In this document: positions 6,610 to 15,619 of the stretch, piece after piece | Numbering within the stretch: the stretch's first letter is position 1 | Layout of the letters: the number at the start of each line of letters is the position of its first letter | Origin: an uncultured Collinsella sp. | Lineage (GTDB): Bacteria; Actinomycetota; Coriobacteriia; Coriobacteriales; Coriobacteriaceae | Direction of reading: 5' to 3' | DNA length: 64,000 nucleotides | Assembly: GCA_934654775.1 (NCBI GenBank) | Contig: CAKUGR010000009.1 | Span: 1-64,000 of the forward strand | The notes under the pieces: generated by a model | What the model was told of the DNA's origin: nothing | The model's database searches: none | What the model saw: the letters and a program-made list of their open reading frames with translations, nothing else | Made by a program: the position numbers and the translations under genes

Positions 6610-9407
6610 AACGCGTCAGCGCAACGTTTGCAGATATGCGCGTGGCCGTTGTACTCGCCGACGGTGGTGCGGTAGTTCCAGCAACGGTCGCAGCACTCGC
6701 CCTCGGCAGCCTCGATGACAACGGAAAGCTCCTCGCCCTGGGTCAGCTCAACATCGGAAACGATGTAGAACTCGGCCAGGTCGACGGCCTTTTCGCCGGT
6801 CAGCAACGCGTACATCTCGGCGGGAACGACTGCCTTGACGCGGACCTGCTGGCTCTTGGTGAAGGTACCGGCGGAACGGGCATCCTCAAGGGCCTTGGTC
6901 ACGGCGCTACGGAGCTCGAGCGAAGCCTCGAGCACGCCCTCAAACTCATTGGCCTCGTCGACCGTGATGGGCGACTTATACCAATCGAGCAGCGCGGCGT
7001 ACTTCTGGTGATCGACGCAGCCGGCGGGTGCATAGGCCATGGCCTCGTCGACCGTGTAGGACAGGATCGGCTGCAGGTCGCGCATGAGCATCGAGAAGAG
7101 CTCGGCCAGCACGGTCTGGGCGCTGCGACGCTCGAGCGAGCCGGGCTTGTCGCAGTACAGACGATCCTTCAGGGCGTCGAGGTACACGTTAGAAAGCTCG
7201 GTGACCACGAAGTCGTAGAGCGCACGGTAGGCGCGCGGGAACTCGTAGCTGGCGTAGGCGTCGTCGACCTCGGCCTGGACCTGGGTCAGGCGGGCAACCA
7301 TGAGCTTATCGAGCGGCAGCAGGTCGGCAAAGGCGACGCCGTCGGTCTCGGGCTCAAACTGGCCCTCGAGCTCGGAGAGCAGGAAGCGCAGCGTGTTGCG
7401 GAAGCGACGGTAGGCATCGGACGTACGAGCAAGGATCTCGTGGTCAATGGACACGTCGGAGCTGGTATCGACGGATGCAACCCACAGACGGATGATGTCG
7501 GCGCCCATCTCGTCGCAGACCTTGTTGGGGTCGATGACGTTGCCGAGCGACTTGGACATCTTACGGCCCTGGCCGTCGAGGGTGAAGCCCTGCGAGACGA
7601 CCGCCTTGTACGGAGCATGGCCGTTGGCGCCCACCGAGGTGAGCAGCGAGCTCTGGAACCAACCGCGGTGCTGGTCGGAGCCCTCGAGATACACGTCCGC
7701 CGGATACTCCAGCTCGGGGCGATACTCACAGACGGCCTTCCAGGAAACGCCGGAGTCCCACCACACGTCGAGGATGTCCTTATCGGCCTTGAGGTGATGG
7801 CCACCGCACTTGGGGCAGACACAGGCCTCGCCCAGGTAGCTCTCGGGAGCGTCGGTGAACCAGGCGTCGGAGCCCTTCTCGTGGAAAAGCTTGATGACGG
7901 CGTCGAGCGTGGCGTCGTTCATGACCTTCTCGCCGCAGTCGGCGCAAGTGTAGCTGGGGATAGGCACGCCCCAGTTGCGCTGACGGCTGATGCACCAGTC
8001 GGGACGCTGCTCGACCATGGCACCGATGCGGTTGGCGGCGTGGGCCGGATACCACTTGACGTTCTCGCGAACCTCCTTGCCAGCCTGCTCGCGCAAACCG
8101 GTCTTGTCCATCGAGACAAACCACTGGTCGGTAGCACGGAAGAGCACCGGGTGCTTGCAGCGCCAGCAGTGCGGATAGCTATGCGTGATCTTCTTCTCGA
8201 GGACCAGGGTGCCGCGCTCGCGCAGGAACTCGATGATATGCGGGTTGGCCTCGTCGGTATCCATACCGCTGAAGGGGCCGCCGGTGCCAAACTCCTCGCC
8301 GGTGTAGAACTTACCGTCGTCATCGACCGGCATGCAGATGTCGGTGATGCCCTCCTTGAGGCAGGCAAAGTAGTCGTCGACGCCGTGGCCGGGCGAGTTG
8401 TGGACGATACCGGTACCATCATCGACACCGACGTAATCGGCCAGCAGCGCCACGCCCTCAACGCCGTCGAAGATCGGCTGCTTGTAGTGGATGTGGTGGA
8501 AGGTCTCGGCGGGAACCACGTAGGGCTTGCCGTCGACCATAACCGGGGTGTACTCCCAGCCAAACTCCTCGCAGCACTTGGGAGCCAGGTCCTCGAGCAT
8601 GACCTCGGCGCGACCGTCGTGCTCGACGGCGACATAAGCGGCGCCGGGCTTGAGGGAGACAGCCTGGTCGGAGGGGATGGTCCACGGCGTGGTCGTCCAG
8701 ATGATGAAGTCGACCGGGCCGTCGAAGTTTTCGAGGCCGGCGGGCTTGGAGGTCATCTCGAAGCGCACGAAGATGGAGGGGCTCGTCTCGTCGGAGTACT
8801 CGATCTCGGCCTCAGCGAGCGCGGTGTGGCAGTGCTTGCACCAGTGGACGGGCTTATGACCGCGATAGATCATGCCCTTGTCGAACATGGCCTTAAAGAC
8901 CTCGATGTCGGCGGCATCGTGCTGGTGATAGAGCGTCAGGTAGGGGTTGTCCCAGTCGCCGAGCACGCCCAGGCGGCGGAAGCCAGCCTTCTGCAGCTCG
9001 ATGTTCTCAACAGCGAACTCATTGCAGAGCTCACGAATCTTAGCCGTGGAGGTCTGGTTGAACTTCTCGGTGCCGAGCTTCTCCTCGACCTTGTGCTCGA
9101 TCGGCTGACCGTGGCAGTCCCAACCGGGGACATAGGGAACTTCGCAGCCCTGCATCATCCAGTAACGGTTGATCATGTCCTTGGAGATCTTGTTCATGGC
9201 GTGGCCGATGTGGATCGGGCCGTTGGCGTACGGAGGACCGTCGTGCAGCACGAACTTCTTGTGACCCTCGTTCTTCTTCAGAACCTGCTCGTAGACCTTG
9301 TTGTCCTGCCAGTCCTTGAGTCGCTTGGGCTCGGACTTGGAAAGACCGGCACGCATGGGAAAACCGGTCTTGGGCAGATTCATCGTCTGCTTGTACTCGT
9401 TTGCCAC
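6606..9407 (-). CDS. ileS: Isoleucyl-tRNA synthetase
   Basis: Class Ia aminoacyl-tRNA synthetase that charges tRNA-Ile; 933 residues. The HIGH motif is at residues 66-69 (GPIHIGHAMNK), KMSKS lies near 615 (GRKMSKSLGN), the CP1 editing domain is between them, and the C-terminus has a zinc-binding CxxC pair (CCDRC and CKRC). The start is a GTG at 9407 preceded by GAAAGGGG; the frame stays open upstream, but that part is T-box leader. The gene is controlled by the T-box leader at 9408-9760 and is monocistronic by appearance, its stop codon lying inside the hairpin of the structured element at 6462-6609. Confidence 0.97.
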   Translation of the reverse strand: MANEYKQTMNLPKTGFPMRAGLSKSEPKRLKDWQDNKVYEQVLKKNEGHKKFVLHDGPPYANGPIHIGHAMNKISKDMINRYWMMQGCEVPYVPGWDCHGQPIEHKVEEKLGTEKFNQTSTAKIRELCNEFAVENIELQKAGFRRLGVLGDWDNPYLTLYHQHDAADIEVFKAMFDKGMIYRGHKPVHWCKHCHTALAEAEIEYSDETSPSIFVRFEMTSKPAGLENFDGPVDFIIWTTTPWTIPSDQAVSLKPGAAYVAVEHDGRAEVMLEDLAPKCCEEFGWEYTPVMVDGKPYVVPAETFHHIHYKQPIFDGVEGVALLADYVGVDDGTGIVHNSPGHGVDDYFACLKEGITDICMPVDDDGKFYTGEEFGTGGPFSGMDTDEANPHIIEFLRERGTLVLEKKITHSYPHCWRCKHPVLFRATDQWFVSMDKTGLREQAGKEVRENVKWYPAHAANRIGAMVEQRPDWCISRQRNWGVPIPSYTCADCGEKVMNDATLDAVIKLFHEKGSDAWFTDAPESYLGEACVCPKCGGHHLKADKDILDVWWDSGVSWKAVCEYRPELEYPADVYLEGSDQHRGWFQSSLLTSVGANGHAPYKAVVSQGFTLDGQGRKMSKSLGNVIDPNKVCDEMGADIIRLWVASVDTSSDVSIDHEILARTSDAYRRFRNTLRFLLSELEGQFEPETDGVAFADLLPLDKLMVARLTQVQAEVDDAYASYEFPRAYRALYDFVVTELSNVYLDALKDRLYCDKPGSLERRSAQTVLAELFSMLMRDLQPILSYTVDEAMAYAPAGCVDHQKYAALLDWYKSPITVDEANEFEGVLEASLELRSAVTKALEDARSAGTFTKSQQVRVKAVVPAEMYALLTGEKAVDLAEFYIVSDVELTQGEELSVVIEAAEGECCDRCWNYRTTVGEYNGHAHICKRCADAL

Positions 9408-9760
9408 GGTACCCCTTTCTTGTCGTGGGCGCGCACGCCCTCTGGGCACCAAAAAAGCGCCCGTCCCTGCAAGCTGGGACGAAGCGCCACAAAACGGGCC
9501 GTGCGCCCGCAAAAGCTCTTCGCTTAACCACCCAGCTTAGATGCCCTCGCCCGCGTCGCCGCGCGCTCGCATCCGTTACTCGGCTGGTCTGTATCGACGA
9601 CCATCTCGGCGATGTCTACTAAGACGAACCTGTTCGGCACGTCCGTTGGGACCGCAGCTCCGGGGTGATTTTCATCGGTCGCATGCGCGGGTTCTCAGCA
9701 CTCCCCGCTCTCTGTAGCATGCGGATGGCCGACTACTCGTCCCCATCAACGCTTATGCGG
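9408..9760 (-). promoter_or_regulatory. T-box riboswitch leader of ileS (tRNA-Ile responsive)
   Basis: The minus-strand leader shows T-box landmarks in order: a stem I start with GACGAGTAGTC, the AGAGAGCGGGG segment of the AG bulge and distal loop, the specifier loop GAAAATC with ATC (Ile) at 9669-9667, a CTTAGTAGAC linker, and a T-box-like core GGGTGGTT (9533-9526). This is followed by a hairpin with a six-T run (9487-9451). High uncharged tRNA-Ile should favour the antiterminator and allow ileS transcription. The core reads GGGTGGTTAAGCG and departs from the usual GGGTGGNACCGCG after the GGTGG portion. I saw nothing further between this leader and the gene at 9894 except the extended -10 box at 9764. 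Confidence 0.85.
9451..9487 (-). terminator. T-box leader terminator of ileS
   Basis: On the minus strand a stem GCGC..CGTCCC (9487-9476) pairs with GGGACG..GCGC (9467-9457) and is followed by TTTTTT (9456-9451). It competes with the T-box antiterminator just upstream and lies about 44 bases before the ileS GTG. Confidence 0.8.
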
Positions 9761-9763
9761 AGT

Positions 9764-9772
9764 ATGCTAGCA
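9764..9772 (-). promoter_or_regulatory. Extended -10 promoter box for the ileS leader
   Basis: The minus strand reads TGCTAGCAT, a TGn-extended -10 element, a few bases upstream of the first T-box landmarks. Only a poor -35 match is visible 16 bases upstream. Transcription would start near 9757. Confidence 0.45.
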
Positions 9773-9893
9773 CGTTCCGCGCCGGCGAAAAACCCTCAAC
9801 ACTGGTTTTATACGTTCAAAATTTCTTGCAGCCGTGGACCTTCTCTTGGAGCAAAATACCTGTAAGCACTTTATCGAACGAAAGAAGGTACCT

Positions 9894-10976
9894 ATGCGCA
9901 CAATTGGAATGAGCGACTATACCGTCGGCGAAGACTGCTTTGACGAGCTGCCCGGAGCGCTGGCCGAATACGGAGCGACCAAGGTCGCGATCATCGGTGG
10001 CAAGCGGGCACTGGCCGCAGCACTTCCCGGTATCGACGCTGCGCTGGAAGGTACCGACGTCGAAATTCTGGAGACGCGCGTCTACGGCACCAACAGCACG
10101 CGTGCCAATATCGCCAAGGTCGTGAACTCCCCTGCCTGCCAGGAGGCTGACGTGCTCATTGCCTGCGGCGGCGGCAAGGCACTCGACACCGTCAAGACGG
10201 CGGCCATCGAGCTCAAGAAGATCGTCTTTACGGTGCCGACGATCTGCTCCAACTGCTCCGCCGCGACCGCCATTGCCGTCGTGTATAACGACGACGGCTC
10301 GCTCGAGGGCTATTCGTACCCCAACCGACCGGCGCACATCTTCATCAACCCCAAAATCATCGCCGAGGCTCCGGCGGAGTACTTCTGGGCCGGCGTGGGC
10401 GATGCTCTGTCAAAGCAGCCCGAGGTCGAGTACGCCACGAGCGCCGGTAACCTGGAGCACACCGCCGGTCTTGGCCTGGCGCTCGCGCACACCTGTTCCG
10501 AGCCGCTGTTTACCTATGGCGTCCAGGGTCTTGAGGACGTGCGCCAGAATCTATCGAGCGAGGCCGTCAAGCAGATCGCGCTCGACATCGTGGTCAACAC
10601 GGGCTATGTCTCGAACCTCACGAACCAGAACGATTACTACTACAACTCGAGCGTGGCGCACGCGTTCTACAACGCCACCTGCAGCATTCCGCGCGAGGGA
10701 ACGTATCTACACGGCGAGGTCGTGAGCCTGGGCGTGCTCGTACTGTTTGCCTATACGGGCGATACCGAGAACCTTGAGCGCTACGCCGCCTTTAACAAAC
10801 AGATGGGCCTGCCCGTGACGCTTGAGCAGGTCGGCCTTACAGAGGCGGACATCCCCGCCCTGTGCGAGTTCGCGCACGCTACCAACGAGTGGAAGCAGGG
10901 CAACCCGGAGCCCTTCACCGACGAGAAGTTCGCCGCCGCCATCAAGGCCGCCAACGCCTACGGCCACACCCTCTAG
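9894..10976 (+). CDS. Iron-containing alcohol dehydrogenase, glycerol dehydrogenase-like
   Basis: A 360-residue group III-type NAD(P)-dependent dehydrogenase. The dinucleotide motif is GGGKALDTVK (92-101). The metal ligands expected in GldA-like enzymes are present: Asp170 (GVGDALSK), His256 (SVAHAFYN) and His273 (LHGEVVSLG). Families with this pattern include glycerol dehydrogenase and the hydroxycarboxylate dehydrogenase HcxA; the substrate cannot be chosen from sequence. The start at 9894 has GAAGG six bases upstream; the frame extends 60 bases further without a good site. It stands alone on the plus strand, divergent from ileS and convergent with the DUF523 gene, and ends at a REP-like palindrome. 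Confidence 0.85.
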   Translation: MRTIGMSDYTVGEDCFDELPGALAEYGATKVAIIGGKRALAAALPGIDAALEGTDVEILETRVYGTNSTRANIAKVVNSPACQEADVLIACGGGKALDTVKTAAIELKKIVFTVPTICSNCSAATAIAVVYNDDGSLEGYSYPNRPAHIFINPKIIAEAPAEYFWAGVGDALSKQPEVEYATSAGNLEHTAGLGLALAHTCSEPLFTYGVQGLEDVRQNLSSEAVKQIALDIVVNTGYVSNLTNQNDYYYNSSVAHAFYNATCSIPREGTYLHGEVVSLGVLVLFAYTGDTENLERYAAFNKQMGLPVTLEQVGLTEADIPALCEFAHATNEWKQGNPEPFTDEKFAAAIKAANAYGHTL

Positions 10977-10985
10977 CTCTAACCC

Positions 10986-11028
10986 AAAACCACCACAAAG
11001 GGGACAGGCACCTTTGTGGTGGTTTTTT
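10986..11028. repeat. REP-like palindrome, copy 2 (bidirectional terminator)
   Basis: The same 16-bp arms as at 3226-3266 (10986-11001 with 11011-11026) and a 9-nt loop, in the opposite orientation. It lies between two convergent genes and is followed on the plus strand by T residues (six T in a row ending at 11028), so it can terminate the dehydrogenase transcript. Confidence 0.8.
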
Positions 11029-11482
11029 ATTGCTCCAGCATGCTGGGATCGAACTCGCTAGCCGGAATCACGCGATAACCGTGGCGGAGCAGAAGGTCGA
11101 CAAAAATACCGTTGCCCACGGTGAGCGTACCGCTGAAGGTGCCATCGTAGACGCGACCCGCACCGCACGAGGGGCTACGATCTTGAAGGATGCACGCAGC
11201 AATTTCGGACGGCCCGCCCGCCTGCTCGCACATTTCGAGCGCGCGCTCTGCGCCCAGGCGAAACTCGCGATCGACCGAGATGCCCTCGCAGGTACGAACC
11301 TCGCCGTTCACAATCTCGGACGGCTTGCGCGGTGTGGGCAAGCCGCCAAAAACCTCGGGGCACACCAACAGGACCTCGGTCCCTGTGCGTTCGCACGCTT
11401 CGACCAGCTCGCGTTGGTAGTTATCGAGCCCGTTATACTTGCAACTCTCGCCCATCAAGCAGGCACTTACCACGATCTTCAT
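11027..11482 (-). CDS. DUF523 family protein
   Basis: A 151-residue protein of the DUF523 family, whose function is not established. Conserved cysteines appear in SACLMGESCKYNG near the N-terminus, in LVCPEVFGGLPTPR near the middle, and in LQDRSPSCGAGRVYDG, which suggests a metal or Fe-S site. The start at 11482 (MKIVVSACLMG) has a GGGGGAG site nearby; the frame is open upstream but has no better start. It lies downstream of ftsH on the same strand, separated by a 15-bp hairpin. Its stop overlaps the flank of the REP-like palindrome. Confidence 0.8.
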   Translation of the reverse strand: MKIVVSACLMGESCKYNGLDNYQRELVEACERTGTEVLLVCPEVFGGLPTPRKPSEIVNGEVRTCEGISVDREFRLGAERALEMCEQAGGPSEIAACILQDRSPSCGAGRVYDGTFSGTLTVGNGIFVDLLLRHGYRVIPASEFDPSMLEQ

Positions 11483-11500
11483 ATACAACTCCCCCACGCA

Positions 11501-11539
11501 AATCGCCCCATTTGAGATGAACACTCAAATGGGGCGATT
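11501..11539. terminator. 15-bp hairpin between ftsH and the DUF523 gene
   Basis: A perfect inverted repeat (11501-11515 with 11525-11539) and a 9-nt loop lie between the ftsH stop (11558) and the DUF523 start (11482). On the minus strand only TTT follows, so it is a weak intrinsic terminator or an RNA-stabilising hairpin. Confidence 0.5.
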
Positions 11540-11557
11540 GACATAGCGCAACTAGTA

Positions 11558-13465
11558 TTACTGCTGCTTTGGCATCAGCGGATTCTCGCGCGTGAGAAGA
11601 TTCATAAACTCCTCGCCCGTGATCGTCTCCTTCTTGTACAGATAACGAGCCAGCTCGTGAAGCTTAAACTTGTTCTCCTTCAGGATCTGCAGGGCGCGGT
11701 CGTGCGCATCCTCGATCAGCTTGGCGACAATCGCGTCCACGCGCTCGGCCGTGCCGGGGGCGCAGGTGAGCGACGTGTCCTGGTTGAGGTACGCATTCTG
11801 GACAGTACCGAGTGCCATCATGCCAAACTCATCGGACATACCAAAGCGCGTCACCATGTTGCGGGCAAGCTTGGTTGCCTGCTCGATATCGTTGGCCGCG
11901 CCGGTCGTCATCTCGCCAAAGATGAGCTCCTCGGCCGCGCGACCACCGCAGTAGACGGCGAGCTTGTCCAGAACCTCCTGGCGCGTCGTCAGGAAGCGCT
12001 CGTCCTCCTCGACCTGCATGGTGTAGCCCAGAGCGCCGCTCGTGCGCGGAACGATGGTGATCTTGGTAACCGGCGCAGAGCCCTTCTGGCGGGCGGCAAC
12101 GATGGCATGGCCGATCTCGTGGTAGGACACGACCTGCTTCTCATGGTCCGACAGCACCGTGGACTTACGCTGCTGGCCGGCAATGACGACCTCCACCGAC
12201 TCCTCAAAGTCGTCCTGGGTCGCGCGCTTGCGGCCCTCGCGGACGGCGCGCAGGGCCCCCTCGTTGATGATGTTGGCCAAGTCGGCACCCGAGGCACCGG
12301 GCGTGGCGCGGGCAATCGCGGTCAGGTCGATCGGCGGCTGCGTCTTCACGCTCTTGGCATGCAGCTCGAGGATGTTCTTGCGACCGGTCAGGTCGGGCAG
12401 CTCAACGGGGATGCGGCGGTCAAAACGACCGGGGCGCAACAGGGCCGGGTCAAGGCTGTCGGGGCGGTTGGTAGCAGCGAGAACGACGATGCCCTTGTGG
12501 TTATCGAAGCCGTCCATCTCGGTCAACAGCTGGTTGAGCGTCTGCTCGCGCTCGTCGTTGCCGCTAAAGCCGCCGCCATCGCGCTTCTTGCCGATGGTAT
12601 CAATCTCGTCGATAAAGACGATGCACGGGGCCTTTTCCTTGGCCTGCTTAAACAGGTCACGCACCTTGGCGGCGCCACGGCCGACGAACATCTCGACGAA
12701 CTCAGAACCAGAAATACTAAAGAACGGAACGCCCGCCTCGCCGGCCACAGCCTTGGCAAGCAGGGTCTTACCCGTACCCGGAGGGCCGACAAGGAGGGCA
12801 CCGCGCGGCAGCTTGGCGCCAATCTCCTCGTAGCGCTGCGGCTTCTCCAGAAAGTCGACGACCTCCTTGAGGGACTCCTTGGCCTCTTCCTGGCCGGCGA
12901 CGTCCTTAAAGGTCACGCCCACATCCTTGGAGGCGATCACGCGCGCGCCGGACTTACCCAGTCCACCGCCGCCAAAACCGCCGCCGCCAAAGTTCATCGA
13001 CGGACCGTCATCACCCATGGCCTTCTTCATGCGGCGGTTGAGCCACCAGCCAATCAAGAAGAAAATCGCCATGGGAAGGATGAGGGTGAGCAGGTAGTAG
13101 GTCATCAGACCCGAGTTCTTATCGGGAACGACCGACTCAAGCGAGGCGCCAGATTCAAGCACGCGATCGGTAAAGCCCGCGTCATTCGGCACGCCGGTCG
13201 TCTTGTAGGCGATGTTCTCGTCCTCGCCCTTCTTGGTGTAATAAATCGTGTAATCGTCCGTGTTGTACTCGACCTTGTCGACGCTCTTCTTATCGAGCGC
13301 TTTGACAAACGTCGAATAATCGGTCTTCGTAATCTGCTGCGTGTGACCGATGTTGGGGAACAGAACGGTCGAGAGCACGAGGTAGACGACGAAGGCGATG
13401 AGCACGTAGAGGATCATATTCCGTCTACGTTTGTTGTCATCCATCTCCATCTGCTTGAACTCCAT
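11558..13465 (-). CDS. ftsH: ATP-dependent zinc metalloprotease FtsH
   Basis: Membrane-anchored AAA+ protease for quality control of membrane and some soluble proteins. Two membrane helices (about 17-37 and 121-142) bracket an extracytoplasmic domain; the AAA+ module has Walker A GPPGTGKT at 227-234 and Walker B IVFIDEID. The zinc site HEIGH is near 446-450. A glycine-rich linker (about 159-169) precedes the AAA+ domain. The 635-residue length is typical. Three closely spaced ATGs (codons 1, 6 and 8) are possible starts; GGAG lies before the later ones. It is divergent from the cobalamin adenosyltransferase gene. Confidence 0.95.
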   Translation of the reverse strand: MEFKQMEMDDNKRRRNMILYVLIAFVVYLVLSTVLFPNIGHTQQITKTDYSTFVKALDKKSVDKVEYNTDDYTIYYTKKGEDENIAYKTTGVPNDAGFTDRVLESGASLESVVPDKNSGLMTYYLLTLILPMAIFFLIGWWLNRRMKKAMGDDGPSMNFGGGGFGGGGLGKSGARVIASKDVGVTFKDVAGQEEAKESLKEVVDFLEKPQRYEEIGAKLPRGALLVGPPGTGKTLLAKAVAGEAGVPFFSISGSEFVEMFVGRGAAKVRDLFKQAKEKAPCIVFIDEIDTIGKKRDGGGFSGNDEREQTLNQLLTEMDGFDNHKGIVVLAATNRPDSLDPALLRPGRFDRRIPVELPDLTGRKNILELHAKSVKTQPPIDLTAIARATPGASGADLANIINEGALRAVREGRKRATQDDFEESVEVVIAGQQRKSTVLSDHEKQVVSYHEIGHAIVAARQKGSAPVTKITIVPRTSGALGYTMQVEEDERFLTTRQEVLDKLAVYCGGRAAEELIFGEMTTGAANDIEQATKLARNMVTRFGMSDEFGMMALGTVQNAYLNQDTSLTCAPGTAERVDAIVAKLIEDAHDRALQILKENKFKLHELARYLYKKETITGEEFMNLLTRENPLMPKQQ

Positions 13466-13482
13466 CTACTGGGGTTGATAAT
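13455..13482 (+). promoter_or_regulatory. Possible promoter for the adenosyltransferase gene
   Basis: TTGAAC (13455-13460) and GATAAT (13477-13482) are separated by 16 bases on the plus strand, about 60 bases upstream of the ATG at 13543. The -35 part overlaps the first codons of ftsH. Confidence 0.35.
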
Positions 13483-13542
13483 GCTAACTAGAATACCCAA
13501 CCCGGCCGGCGATAAACCGACGCCGGGCACGAAAGGACAGAG

Positions 13543-14028
13543 ATGGCATCACTGGAAGTCGGCAAGGTTCAGATCTACACGGGCGACGGCAAGGGCAAGA
13601 CGACGGCTGCGCTGGGGCTCGCACTGCGTGCCACGGGCTATGGACTTAACGTGCTCATGCTTCAGTTTGCCAAGAAGCTGCACTGCGCCGAACATGACGC
13701 AGCGCCTCGATTGGGGCTACGCATCGTACAAGCCGACCGCGACACGCCCGAAGCCTGTGCCGCACAGATTATGGAGCTGGCGCGCGAGCAGATTAGCCAG
13801 GTCGATGTGCTGATCTTGGATGAACTGGGAGAAGCCATGCGACGGGGCTTTGTGACGCGCGAAGATGTCGAAGCGCTGATCGCGATGAAACCGACCACCA
13901 CAGAGCTCGTGCTCACCGGCCGCGGCTTGCTACCCCTCGCCGACCTTGCCGACCTAGTAACCGAAATGTGCCCCATCAAACACTACTTCGACGAAGGCCT
14001 CCTAGCCCGCCAAGGCATCGAATACTAA
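13543..14028 (+). CDS. cobO: Cob(I)yrinic acid a,c-diamide adenosyltransferase (CobO/BtuR family)
   Basis: A P-loop ATP:corrinoid adenosyltransferase that attaches the 5'-deoxyadenosyl group to cobalt. The nucleotide motif GDGKGKTTAALG lies near residues 12-23 and the Walker B-like VLILDELGEA near 90-99. At 161 residues it is shorter than the usual 180-200, missing part of the N-terminal extension. A GAAAGGA site precedes the ATG. No other cobalamin gene is nearby, so it may serve salvage. It converges on the MATE gene, and a 20-bp palindrome separates them. Confidence 0.85.
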   Translation: MASLEVGKVQIYTGDGKGKTTAALGLALRATGYGLNVLMLQFAKKLHCAEHDAAPRLGLRIVQADRDTPEACAAQIMELAREQISQVDVLILDELGEAMRRGFVTREDVEALIAMKPTTTELVLTGRGLLPLADLADLVTEMCPIKHYFDEGLLARQGIEY

Positions 14029-14052
14029 TTGATCCGCGGGGGACGCAGAAAG

Positions 14053-14121
14053 AAGTTGCGGTGGAATAGTTCTTGTTTGGCGGCCCACAAGGGCTTTTCA
14101 GGAACTATTTCACCGCAACTT
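14053..14121. repeat. 20-bp inverted repeat between convergent genes
   Basis: The arms 14053-14072 and 14102-14121 are complementary except for one position that can form a G-U pair. The 29-nt spacer contains a smaller GCCC/GGGC stem. It lies between the ends of cobO and the MATE gene and could be a bidirectional terminator or a small palindromic repeat. No second copy was seen in the window. Confidence 0.6.
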
Positions 14122-14144
14122 AGCAGGGGTACCTGACGGATGTC

Positions 14145-15494
14145 CTAGGCAGTGGCGCGACCGAGCCAGTTGCCGCTGTGGTGGTAGATAGTGAACATCG
14201 TGGCGGTGATTACCCAGGTTACGGGGTAGACCAGCAGCAGATGCTCGAGCGAGGGGTCGAGCGGCATAATCGCGAACACCCACGCCACACGGAGCACGAC
14301 CGTGCCGAAGATCGTGAGCATCATAGGCTGGAAGCTCACGCCAGCGCCACGGATGGAGCCGGACGCGTTTTCGATAATCGAGAAAATCGCGTAAAACGGC
14401 GCGATGAAATGAAGAATCGTCGTGGTGTAAGCCGAAATTGCGGCATCGTCGATAAACAAACGCGACAACGGACCCGAGAACACAAGCAGCACGGCAGACA
14501 GGCCACCAATGAGCATAAACGACAGCACGAGCGACGTGTGATATCCCTTTCGCATGCGATCGTAATTGCGCGCACCAAAGTTCTGCGCCGAGAACGTGGT
14601 GATCGACACGCCAAGCGCCTCGGTCACCATCCAGATAATGCCGTCCAGGCGACCGGAAAGGCCCCAAGCGGTCGTGACATCGGCACCAAACGAGTTGACC
14701 GACACCTGAATCAAAACGTTGGAGATCGAATACGCGGCAGACTGAACGCCCAGCGGCAAACCGCACGAAAGCATGCTCTTGCAAATGCTGCGATCGATAC
14801 CGAGCTTGGAAAGCGACAACCGCCACGCCCCCGGAGCGCGCATCATGCGGATCACAATCATCGTGGCATTGGTGCAGATAGTCAGCGCCACCGCGATGCC
14901 GCAGCCCAGCGCTTCCATGTGCAGCACGGCGACAAAGAGAATGTCGAGTGCCACATTGACGAAGCAGCCGGACGCAATAATGACCGCCGGACCGCGCGTG
15001 TCGCCCACGGCGCGCAACAGCGCCGTCCCCATATTGAGCAGCAGCGCCGCAAACATGGCGGCAAAGTAGCAACGGGCATACGCCACACCCTCGGCCAGCA
15101 GCTCATGCGGCGTATTCATCAAAACAAGCATCGGCTCGACAAACACCATGCCCAGAATGGAAATGACAATGCCGCCCACCAGCGCGAGCGTCATGGCCGT
15201 ATGGACCGATCGGCTCAGGCGCTCATCATCGTGCTGGCCAAAATACTGACCGGTAATAACGGCACAACCGGCGCCCACGCCGACACAAAAACCAATGCAG
15301 AGCTCCGTAAGCACCATCGTGGCCTGAATGCCGCCCAGCGCAAGCTTGCCGCCAAACTGACCGACGATATAGGTGCCGATAAGCGTGTATGCCTGTTGAA
15401 AGAACGAGCTAAAAAAGATGGGAACGCACAGCGACAGCAGCTGCTGCCAAATGACACCCTGCGTTACATCGATAGCCGTAGATTTCTTAGCCAC
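14145..15494 (-). CDS. MATE family efflux transporter
   Basis: A polytopic membrane protein of about 449 residues with twelve predicted helices in two repeated halves, typical of multidrug and toxic compound extrusion antiporters. The N-terminal segment around SFFQQAYTLIGTYIVGQFGG and the internal AYSISNVLIQVSVNSFGAD resemble the repeated core of the family. The start is taken as a GTG at 15494 preceded by GGGGAGGGC; an ATG 33 bases upstream lacks a ribosome binding site. The substrate is unknown. It is the only transporter of its kind in the window and has no adjacent regulator. Confidence 0.87.
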   Translation of the reverse strand: MAKKSTAIDVTQGVIWQQLLSLCVPIFFSSFFQQAYTLIGTYIVGQFGGKLALGGIQATMVLTELCIGFCVGVGAGCAVITGQYFGQHDDERLSRSVHTAMTLALVGGIVISILGMVFVEPMLVLMNTPHELLAEGVAYARCYFAAMFAALLLNMGTALLRAVGDTRGPAVIIASGCFVNVALDILFVAVLHMEALGCGIAVALTICTNATMIVIRMMRAPGAWRLSLSKLGIDRSICKSMLSCGLPLGVQSAAYSISNVLIQVSVNSFGADVTTAWGLSGRLDGIIWMVTEALGVSITTFSAQNFGARNYDRMRKGYHTSLVLSFMLIGGLSAVLLVFSGPLSRLFIDDAAISAYTTTILHFIAPFYAIFSIIENASGSIRGAGVSFQPMMLTIFGTVVLRVAWVFAIMPLDPSLEHLLLVYPVTWVITATMFTIYHHSGNWLGRATA

Positions 15495-15619
15495 ACGCCC
15501 TCCCCACAAGCGTACGTCAAACAACAAAACATCAATTGAACGGCAAAGCCAATATCAGCTTAGCACCGACCGACGTCGGCCGAAACGCCCCGAACCAGAG
15601 CCCGGTGCGCAATATCCGC

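Noticed and set aside
6636..9527. A 963-codon open frame on the plus strand opposite ileS
   Set aside because: It mirrors ileS codon by codon, has no family motifs and is rich in Val, Leu, Gly and Asp, the usual antisense shadow of a high-GC gene. The same applies to long plus-strand frames opposite fakA, infB, leuS, guaB and others.
11501..11539. The ftsH downstream hairpin as a strong intrinsic terminator
   Set aside because: The stem is perfect, but only three T follow on the minus strand; kept as a weak terminator or stabilising hairpin.
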